DNA of 7,592 nucleotides from Bacteroidales bacterium (lineage in GTDB: Bacteria; Bacteroidota; Bacteroidia; Bacteroidales; UBA12077). Below, piece by piece: positions 1-5,237 of this stretch. The first letter of the stretch is position 1, and every line of letters begins with the position of its first letter. Location of the stretch: NCBI GenBank assembly GCA_030600865.1, contig JAUVUS010000114.1, forward strand, positions 1-7,592, given 5' to 3'. A program made the translations under genes and the position numbers. Below the pieces are notes generated by a model that was given only the letters and a program-made list of their open reading frames with translations, was not told where the DNA came from and did no database searches.

Positions 1-8
1 ACTAATTA

Positions 9-111
9 CCTTAGTGATGTCTTGTGTCTTAGTGACTTAGTGGCGAAAAAACAATTGCCACAAACCAGCCTGCGGCAGGCAGGAATTCAAAAACACTAAA
101 TTCACACTAAA
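9..111. repeat. CTTAGTG-heptamer repeat, left copy, with nested GC-rich hairpin
   Basis: The heptamer CTTAGTG occurs at 10-16, 28-34 and 36-42, the last two only one base apart. The reverse form CACTAAA appears at 94-100 and 105-111, so the element is an imperfect inverted repeat. GTGGC at 40-44 can pair with GCCAC at 57-61, forming the apex. A GC-rich hairpin (65-83) sits in the right arm. The same architecture recurs at 1187-1310, on the other side of the kinase gene. No ORF of useful size lies in 1-155. The biological role is unknown; similar short heptamer repeats are, in my experience, scattered between genes of environmental Bacteroidota. Confidence 0.6.
65..83. repeat. GC-rich hairpin of the CCTGCC/GGCAGG type
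   Basis: GCCTGC (68-73) and GCAGGC (75-80) are exact reverse complements around a single G. Outer CC (65-66) and GG (82-83) extend the stem across an A/A mismatch. The GC content stands out sharply from the AT-rich surroundings. A related hairpin lies at 1211-1235, also inside a heptamer repeat. Confidence 0.6.
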
Positions 112-155
112 TTAAATCAGAATTATAAAAAGATAAAACTTTAACTACATTTAAT

Positions 156-1046
156 TTATATCAGAACCTTATTTAATAAAAAATCAGCAAATTCGTTCAA
201 CAATAAAGGCGATTGTGGCCTTGTAACTCTATAAACCTTAATCTCAGGTAAAAGTTTATTTAATATCTGGAAATGATCAAGTTGTTTTTCAAGTCCCTGG
301 ACAAATCTATATCTATAAGTATTATTTTTTATTGCATTAAATTTTTTAATTCCTGTTAACTCCTCGTATTCAAAACCGGGAGAATTTTTTGTATTAATAA
401 TAATAATGTTTTTTAAAGGAAGCGGTTCGTTAAAATAATTCTCATTAATTGGCACTTGAAATTTCTTCACATTTGGTCTGATTTCTGCCAAAGATTCTTT
501 ATTAAAATCCAGTTTCTGTAATACATCATTCCATATTTTTATATTAGGAAATCCAGGGACAACTTCCAGATTATGATTCACAACACTGATATCATCAGCC
601 AAAGCACTGTAAGCCTCACTGACAAAATAAGCAGCAATGGAAGATTTTCCCACTCCGCTTAAACCGGTAAAAATAGTTGCTGAATTGCCAAATTTTATGG
701 CGCTCCCATGCACAGGCAACAAACCTCTTTGCAAAAATAAGGCTCCAAATGCCGAGCCTAATAAAAAAAGCCGGACTTCTTTATCTACTGTGGTTTTTAC
801 AGTATCGACAATTATCTGTTTTCCGTTATTTACATAGTACTTTGCAATATGATCTACTTCGAGTAAAAATTCATTTTTAGCAGCCTGGTATTTTACTCCT
901 TGTTTGGTTATTTCTTTAAGCTGTTTGGGAACTTCTCCAAGTTTAATCTCAACATCAGGCAAACCTTCAAATACCAACAATTCAGGAATTTCAAATTCTG
1001 ATTTTATGATTAATCCAAATGCTTTATATGTAAATGTTTCCGCCAT
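156..1046 (-). CDS. HPr-kinase-like (HprK-related) serine kinase
   Basis: A 296-residue protein whose second half resembles the P-loop kinase domain of HPr kinase/phosphorylase. HGS at residues 113-115 corresponds to the conserved His-containing segment before the P-loop. The Walker A motif GLSGVGKS spans 128-135. LADDI at 149-153 matches the HprK 'ADD' region with its catalytic and metal-binding acids. The N-terminal ~95 residues are not the classical HprK N-domain, so this is an accessory HprK-related protein rather than the carbon-catabolite sensor. Such kinases occur in paeninodin-type lasso-peptide clusters, where they phosphorylate the C-terminal serine of the precursor, and in some exopolysaccharide/exosortase loci. 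The divergent neighbour is a lasso-cyclase-like asparagine synthetase, which favours the first role. The start is the ATG at 1044-1046, with a TAnnTTTG box 16 nt upstream. Family assignment is firm; the substrate is inferred. Confidence 0.85.
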   Translation of the reverse strand: MAETFTYKAFGLIIKSEFEIPELLVFEGLPDVEIKLGEVPKQLKEITKQGVKYQAAKNEFLLEVDHIAKYYVNNGKQIIVDTVKTTVDKEVRLFLLGSAFGALFLQRGLLPVHGSAIKFGNSATIFTGLSGVGKSSIAAYFVSEAYSALADDISVVNHNLEVVPGFPNIKIWNDVLQKLDFNKESLAEIRPNVKKFQVPINENYFNEPLPLKNIIIINTKNSPGFEYEELTGIKKFNAIKNNTYRYRFVQGLEKQLDHFQILNKLLPEIKVYRVTRPQSPLLLNEFADFLLNKVLI

Positions 1047-1062
1047 ATTTATTTTGCTATCA

Positions 1063-1070
1063 CAAATTTA
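1063..1070 (-). promoter_or_regulatory. Candidate Bacteroidota -7 box for the kinase gene
   Basis: Read on the minus strand, the octamer is TAAATTTG, an exact match to the Bacteroidota -7 consensus TAnnTTTG. It ends 16 nt before the kinase ATG. No TTTG/TTG -33 element is visible at the expected spacing of about 20 bp, so the call rests on one box only. Confidence 0.35.
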
Positions 1071-1186
1071 CATGAAAATCCTATAAATCTATGTATTATT
1101 GGAGTTTTTGGTTGTAGAATAATCTTTTAGGGGATACAACAATTTTCCCTAATCACATAATAATTTAAATAATCTTGTATGTTAAT

Positions 1187-1310
1187 CTTTGTGAATTCTT
1201 GGTGTTCTTGCCTGCCCTGACTGCCGTCAGGCAGGTGGCAAGCAGGTTTGTATCTTGGTGGCGAATATTTTCCTGCCACTAAGGCTCAAAGACACTAAGA
1301 TGCACAAAAA
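1187..1310. repeat. CTTAGTG-heptamer inverted repeat, right copy
   Basis: The left arm (1187-1210 plus 1245-1262) aligns with the reverse complement of the right arm (1275-1310). Both read roughly TTTGTG..CTTnGTG..TTG..CTTnGTGGC. The innermost stem CTTGGTGGC (1254-1262) pairs with GCCACTAAG (1275-1283) with one G-T wobble. Reverse heptamers CACTAAG lie at 1277-1283 and 1293-1299. The left arm is interrupted by a GC-rich hairpin block (1211-1246), as if a second repeat had inserted into the first. This is the same family as the element at 9-111. Confidence 0.65.
1207..1246. repeat. GC-rich hairpin nested inside the heptamer repeat
   Basis: CCTGC plus CTGAC (1211-1221, with one bulged C) pair with GTCAG plus GCAGG (1226-1235) around a TGCC loop. 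An alternative outer pairing joins CTTGCC (1207-1212) to GGCAAG (1237-1242). A further GCAGG follows at 1242-1246. The block is strongly GC-rich against the AT-rich flanks and resembles the hairpin at 65-83. Confidence 0.6.
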
Positions 1311-1347
1311 ATAAAATTTGTCATACACCCAATCTTTTGTATTTGTT

Positions 1348-1355
1348 TATCTTTG
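1348..1355 (+). promoter_or_regulatory. Candidate Bacteroidota -7 box for the cyclase gene
   Basis: TATCTTTG matches TAnnTTTG exactly and ends 16 nt before the ATG of the asparagine-synthetase-like gene, the same spacing as the kinase box on the opposite strand. The nearest upstream TTTG (1317-1320) is 27 bp away, longer than the usual -33/-7 spacing, so the -33 element is not convincing. Confidence 0.35.
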
Positions 1356-1371
1356 TTAAAACTGTTTTTGC

Positions 1372-3273
1372 ATGAATTCTATTTTTGGAAGAATCAATAT
1401 TAATCGAAGCCCTGTTGACGAATCTCTTTTTAACAAAAGCATTGATGAATTATGTATTTTTTCTAATGTAAAAAAGGAATTAATAACTGATAGTCATTGG
1501 GGATTTGGGCAGGTTCTTTTTGCTCCATTCAAAAACAATGTTGATAAAAACTCTGATATAAATTCCAAATTTATCATTGTTTCAGACTCCATTATATATA
1601 ATAAAACAGAAATTTTAAACAAATTAGAAATTTCGGATATAATCCTTAATGATGATATAATTATTTTAAAAGCATTTGAGAAATGGGGTAAAAATTGCTT
1701 AAACCATTTGTTGGGAGATTTTTCATTTGCTATCTGGAACATCGAAAAAGAAGAACTTTTTTGTGCGAGAGATCATTTTGGGGTAAAACCTTTTAATTAT
1801 CATTTTGATGATACGAGTTTTGTTTTTTCATCAGATATTCCCGGAATATTAGCACAGACCGATTTAAGCTTTAGTATTGATGAACAATATATTGCCGATT
1901 CCATTTCAATTGTAAAATCTGAAAAGTTCAGAACTACTTATAATGAAATCCAAAAACTTCCTCCAGCTCATTATTTAACTTTAAAAAACGGCAAATTAGA
2001 AATTAATCAATATTGGGAGCTAAAGCCACAAAAGACAATTTCTAAAAACAATGTTGAAATTATTGATGAATTTAAATCTTTACTTATTGAATCTGTAAAG
2101 TGCAGGGCGACAGGTAAAAATTCTGTTGGAACAGAATTAAGCGGAGGGCTTGACTCATCAACTGTTACAGCAATAGCTTCTCAATTTACCCAGCTAAAAA
2201 CTTTTTCACATGTTTTACCTGATCATCTTTTGGGTAAGATTCACCCTTTTAAAGACGAACGTAAATTTATTAACCTTTTAGCCAATTACTGCAAAATACC
2301 AGAAAAGCATTTTATTACATCAGAAAACAAAACACTGGTTGAGGTAATAGACCAAAATGTGCTTAACTTTAAAAGTCTGACACAACAGGGATTTGGAGTT
2401 TTTTCGGATCATTTGTATCAAACGGCGATGCAGGAAAATATTTCTGTATTATTATCCGGATTTGGTGGAGATGAAGTGGTAACTTCCAAATCATTAGGAT
2501 ATATTACTGAACTTGCAGCAAATAAACAGTGGAAAGAATTAAGCGAAGATTTGAAAAATCAGAGTCATGACAGATTTCAATATTTAAAAACAATCGCAAA
2601 ATACAAACTGAAATCTAAATTGCCATTTGTTTCTAAAGTTGTGGCTTTAATAAAAAACGGGAAGCCCTGGTGGTTTGGGAAATTTAATAATCTGGCTATA
2701 AACAGAGATTTTTCTGATAGATTAAATATTAAAGAACGATATTTCTCGAATTATGAAAAAGCAGGAAACCTGTCGTTACAAGAAAAAAACATTGAAAGAA
2801 TAACTCATCCACATGTTTCGCAGCGACTTGAATATTGCTTATTAATTGCAAGAAAATACGGAATAGAATATCGTTATCCTTTACTTGATGTAAGATTAAT
2901 AGAATGTTATCTGGCTATACCGGCAAGATTAAAAGCGCGAAATGGAATTGGAAGATATGCTATTAGAAAAGCTATTGAAGGTTTAGTTCCTGAGAAAATC
3001 CAGTGGAGAAATGATAAAAGCGGAGCTACAATTCCAACTGTTTTTATGAGAACGATAAATGATCAGAACAGGATTTCAGAAATAATAAATAAAGCCAAAT
3101 CAAATAAAACAATTAAAAGATACATTGATTTAGACAAGTATGAGCAATGGTTTCATAAATTATGTAAAAGATCAGAAGAAACTCAAAAATATATTAATCC
3201 CGGGGCTTTTTATAATTACCTTAAACTGATATTATTTATTGAAAAGAATCCGAAGTTATTTAAAAAAACCTGA
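1372..3273 (+). CDS. Asparagine-synthetase-like lasso-peptide cyclase (macrolactam synthetase)
   Basis: A 633-residue homologue of AsnB. An N-terminal class II glutamine-amidotransferase-like domain spans about 1-210 (RDHFGVKPFNY at 133-143 is typical). It is followed by an adenylating synthetase domain. The ATP-binding PP-loop SGGLDSS is at 257-263, SGFGGDE at 362-368 is the family's SGxGxDE motif, RYPLLD at 501-506 is conserved, and RNDKSG at 546-551 holds the likely catalytic Lys549. The true AsnB nucleophile Cys2 is absent: the protein begins M-N-S-I-F-G, so it should not release ammonia from glutamine. That loss, with an intact ATP site, is the hallmark of lasso-peptide cyclases, which adenylate an Asp/Glu side chain and join it to the peptide N-terminus. 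The ATG start fits the family N-terminus. The nucleotidyltransferase follows after 118 bp in the same direction. An asparagine-synthase paralogue of a glycan locus is the alternative. Confidence 0.8.
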   Translation: MNSIFGRININRSPVDESLFNKSIDELCIFSNVKKELITDSHWGFGQVLFAPFKNNVDKNSDINSKFIIVSDSIIYNKTEILNKLEISDIILNDDIIILKAFEKWGKNCLNHLLGDFSFAIWNIEKEELFCARDHFGVKPFNYHFDDTSFVFSSDIPGILAQTDLSFSIDEQYIADSISIVKSEKFRTTYNEIQKLPPAHYLTLKNGKLEINQYWELKPQKTISKNNVEIIDEFKSLLIESVKCRATGKNSVGTELSGGLDSSTVTAIASQFTQLKTFSHVLPDHLLGKIHPFKDERKFINLLANYCKIPEKHFITSENKTLVEVIDQNVLNFKSLTQQGFGVFSDHLYQTAMQENISVLLSGFGGDEVVTSKSLGYITELAANKQWKELSEDLKNQSHDRFQYLKTIAKYKLKSKLPFVSKVVALIKNGKPWWFGKFNNLAINRDFSDRLNIKERYFSNYEKAGNLSLQEKNIERITHPHVSQRLEYCLLIARKYGIEYRYPLLDVRLIECYLAIPARLKARNGIGRYAIRKAIEGLVPEKIQWRNDKSGATIPTVFMRTINDQNRISEIINKAKSNKTIKRYIDLDKYEQWFHKLCKRSEETQKYINPGAFYNYLKLILFIEKNPKLFKKT

Positions 3274-3280
3274 ATTTTAT

Positions 3281-3330
3281 CCGTTGCACCGCTTAAAGCG
3301 GTTCCACGGAAGGAATTGCACGTGCAACGG
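3281..3330. repeat. Nested inverted repeat downstream of the cyclase gene
   Basis: CCGTTGCAC (3281-3289) pairs perfectly with GTGCAACGG (3322-3330). Inside it, CCGCTT (3289-3294) pairs with AAGCGG (3296-3301) around a single A. A competing 12-bp palindrome TTGCACGTGCAA lies at 3316-3327. The element starts 7 bp after the cyclase stop codon and could slow or end transcription, but there is no T-tract. It looks like a dispersed REP-type palindrome; whether it recurs elsewhere in the genome cannot be seen from this window. Confidence 0.6.
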
Positions 3331-3331
3331 C

Positions 3332-3366
3332 TAATTTCCTGAAATTAACGGGTTAACCCGTTAGTT
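3332..3366. repeat. Two overlapping palindromes before the nucleotidyltransferase gene
   Basis: TAATTTC (3332-3338) pairs with GAAATTA (3341-3347). Immediately overlapping is the perfect 18-bp palindrome TAACGGGTTAACCCGTTA (3346-3363), extendable to 3343-3366 with one G-T wobble. With the preceding element, almost the whole intergenic gap is self-complementary. The last palindrome ends 25 bp before the next start codon, so it would lie in the mRNA leader if the two genes are co-transcribed. Confidence 0.6.
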
Positions 3367-3391
3367 CACACAGGAAAATGATTATAAACAC

Positions 3392-4591
3392 ATGAAACAG
3401 TATATAAAGTATGTAGAAGATAGGTTTTCGAATGAGTTAAAGCTATTAACAAGTTTATCTCAACATGAAATTGATGTGGATTCTATTACCGAGGTTTTGT
3501 CAGAAATTAATTGGGACTTATTCATTCAACTCGTACTAAAACACCGATTGGTTTCGCATATATTAAAACATATTCATAAAATCGAAAATCATATTCCTGA
3601 TGAAATAATTAACAGCTTAAAAGAAATAAAACTTAATCAATCTAAAACCTCTCTGGAATATACAAGTATCCTGATTAAAATAAATGATCTTTTCCAAAGT
3701 AATAATATTAAATACATCTCGTTTAAAGGTCCGTTACTATCACTGGAATTATATGATGATATCGGATTTAGAAATTTTAGAGATTTAGATATACTGGTTG
3801 AAAAAGAAAATATTGAAGAAGCCAGAAAAATAATTGAAGATTTAAACTTTAAAAATATTTACCCCAGGATTCCTCTTTCAAATCAACAAAGAAAAGTAAA
3901 TTATAGCATTAGTCATCATTATCATTTTACACATAATAAAAAGCCAATAGAAATTGAGTTACATTGGAATATAACCAATCCACAATCTTTTTTTGGTATA
4001 ATTACAAGAGATATTCTATCTCATTCTAAATCAATTGACATCTCCAATCATGATATACCATATATTTCAACAACAGAGAATCTGGTTTATCAAGCAGCGC
4101 ATGGTTCAATTCACCAATGGTATCGATTATTCTGGTTAAAGGATTTTTCTGAACTTCTTTTAAAATATTCAAATGATGAAATTAAAAATGCCTGGGAATT
4201 ATCTAAAAAATTAAAATTGGAAAAATGCTTTTGTCAAGCATGTATTCTGTCGCATTTAATATATAAAATTGATTTACCTGATTTTATAAATTCCAATATC
4301 AATAAAAATTTGATAATAATTCCATTAAATTCAATTCATATAAACGACTTAAGCCAGCAAGGATTAAAGGGAAAAATTAAATTCGTTTTTTACAGGTTGC
4401 AGATGAAACCCGATTTTAAGTATTATTTCGAATTAATATACCGACTAAGAACACATTTGTCGGATTGGGAATTCCTAAAACTTCCTAAGTATTTGTTTTT
4501 CCTTTATTACTTATTAAGGCCTTTTCTGTTGGTTTTTAAATTCTTATTTCAAGTAAAATATATGCCAAATGAAAAACATCCGAAGTTTTAA
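3392..4591 (+). CDS. Nucleotidyltransferase family protein (PF14907/NTP_transf_5-like)
   Basis: A 399-residue protein matching the uncharacterised nucleotidyltransferase family often annotated NTP_transf_5. After a helical N-terminal region of about 100 residues comes FKGP (111-114). It is followed by R-x-x-x-D-L-D with acids Asp131 and Asp133, the metal-binding pair of the polymerase-beta-like fold. IEIELHW (186-192) supplies the likely third acid, Glu189. The C-terminal ~200 residues are helical and lysine-rich, with no clear membrane segment apart from a hydrophobic stretch near residues 368-388. Members are found next to lasso cyclases and HprK-like kinases, where they are thought to transfer a nucleotide or further phosphate to the peptide, and also in some exopolysaccharide loci. 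The gene is co-directional with the cyclase, 118 bp away across a palindrome cluster. Its last codons form one arm of a terminator stem. The acceptor is unknown. Confidence 0.8.
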   Translation: MKQYIKYVEDRFSNELKLLTSLSQHEIDVDSITEVLSEINWDLFIQLVLKHRLVSHILKHIHKIENHIPDEIINSLKEIKLNQSKTSLEYTSILIKINDLFQSNNIKYISFKGPLLSLELYDDIGFRNFRDLDILVEKENIEEARKIIEDLNFKNIYPRIPLSNQQRKVNYSISHHYHFTHNKKPIEIELHWNITNPQSFFGIITRDILSHSKSIDISNHDIPYISTTENLVYQAAHGSIHQWYRLFWLKDFSELLLKYSNDEIKNAWELSKKLKLEKCFCQACILSHLIYKIDLPDFINSNINKNLIIIPLNSIHINDLSQQGLKGKIKFVFYRLQMKPDFKYYFELIYRLRTHLSDWEFLKLPKYLFFLYYLLRPFLLVFKFLFQVKYMPNEKHPKF

Positions 4592-4606
4592 AAACTTCGG
4601 ATGTTT
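4574..4606. terminator. Bidirectional rho-independent-like terminator overlapping a stop codon
   Basis: AAACATCCGAAGTTT (4574-4588) is the exact reverse complement of AAACTTCGGATGTTT (4592-4606), giving a 15-bp perfect stem with a 3-nt loop, TAA. That loop is the stop codon of the nucleotidyltransferase gene, so the left arm is coding sequence. The stop of the convergent deacetylase gene lies 10 bp to the right. Minus-strand transcripts meet five T residues after the G of the right-hand CATG-side arm, the better T-run; the plus-strand side has only TTT. Confidence 0.8.
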
Positions 4607-4616
4607 AGGAAAATTA

Positions 4617-5231
4617 TTATGTCTTAAATTCTATTGGATTAAATACAAATCCATGCTCAGAAAAATGTTTTAAAACTTTTGGTAAAACATACTTAAGGTT
4701 TCTTTCTGCTTTTAAAGTATCATGAAAAACAATAATTGATCCTGATTCTGAGAAATCTAAAACATTCTTTAAACATTTCTCCTTATCTAACTTGCTATCA
4801 TAATCTCTGCTGAACACATCCCACATAATAATCTTAAAATCTTCTTTTAACTGTCCTATTTGTTGTGGACGAATTTTTCCAAAAGGAGGCCTAAATAAAT
4901 TAGAATCAATTACCTGTGCTGCTTTTTGCACACTTTCAACATATTTTTGGTTGCTGGTTTTCCAACCTTTTATATGAGTATAAGAATGATTCCCGACTGA
5001 ATGTCCTTCATTAAGAATTTGATTATATAAGTCAGGATGCTTTTTTACATTTTTACCAATACAAAAGAAAGTTGCCTTAGCATTAAATTCCTTTAAAGCA
5101 GTAAGTACCCACGGTGTAATTTCTGGTGTTGGTCCATCGTCGAATGTTAAAAACAACTCATTATCCTTGCCCGTAAAGTGCCAGGTTAAATCTCTAAAGA
5201 TTTTTGCTGCTATATGTTCTTTTTTTAACAT
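4617..5231 (-). CDS. Polysaccharide deacetylase family protein (NodB domain, CE4)
   Basis: A 204-residue, single-domain NodB-type deacetylase. The five CE4 motifs are present. TFDDGP at 29-34 supplies the catalytic base Asp31 and metal ligand Asp32. H-S-Y-T-H at 82-86 gives metal ligands His82 and His86. RPPFG is at 114-118, the W-D-V motif around 137-145 is present, and IIVFHD at 166-171 ends with catalytic His170. The expected reaction is metal-dependent removal of N- or O-acetyl groups from a glycan. There is no signal peptide or membrane anchor, so it probably acts in the cytoplasm or leaves by a non-classical route. Its length is normal for the short Bacteroidota members. The ATG lies only 6 bp after the stop of the upstream DUF2723 gene, implying co-transcription and probably translational coupling. 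The actual sugar substrate cannot be read from the sequence. Confidence 0.9.
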   Translation of the reverse strand: MLKKEHIAAKIFRDLTWHFTGKDNELFLTFDDGPTPEITPWVLTALKEFNAKATFFCIGKNVKKHPDLYNQILNEGHSVGNHSYTHIKGWKTSNQKYVESVQKAAQVIDSNLFRPPFGKIRPQQIGQLKEDFKIIMWDVFSRDYDSKLDKEKCLKNVLDFSESGSIIVFHDTLKAERNLKYVLPKVLKHFSEHGFVFNPIEFKT

Positions 5232-5237
5232 TAAATT

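Larger units (their letters stand above)
1047..1371. other. Divergent intergenic region, no small gene seen
   Basis: This gap between the divergent kinase and cyclase genes is where a RiPP precursor might be expected. Every ATG on either strand runs into a stop within about 14 codons; the longest reading (1179-1220) lies within repeat sequence. The region contains a candidate -7 box at each end, a featureless AT-rich stretch from about 1086 to 1186, and the heptamer repeat at 1187-1310. Confidence 0.6.

Noticed and set aside
9..111. Heptamer repeats as a CRISPR array
   Set aside because: Units are 7 bp, irregularly spaced and inverted, with no constant-length spacers or cas genes.
637..1086. 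Plus-strand ORFs of 60-67 codons opposite the kinase gene
   Set aside because: They are antisense to a well-supported kinase frame and show no recognisable features.
1179..1220. Short plus-strand reading MLIFVNSWCSCLP as a possible precursor peptide
   Set aside because: Only 13 residues, lies in the repeat arm and hairpin, and has no leader or lasso core pattern.
1494..1742. Minus-strand 82-codon ORF inside the cyclase gene
   Set aside because: It is antisense to the amidotransferase-like domain and has no motif or promoter.
1372..3273. Genuine asparagine synthetase for amino-acid biosynthesis
   Set aside because: The glutaminase Cys2 is missing and the neighbours are a HprK-like kinase and a PF14907-type nucleotidyltransferase.
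3378..3395. Five-codon leader ORF (MIINT) whose stop overlaps the nucleotidyltransferase start
   Set aside because: It is preceded by AGGAAA and overlaps the ATG, but such tiny ORFs are common by chance and no regulatory codon pattern is visible.
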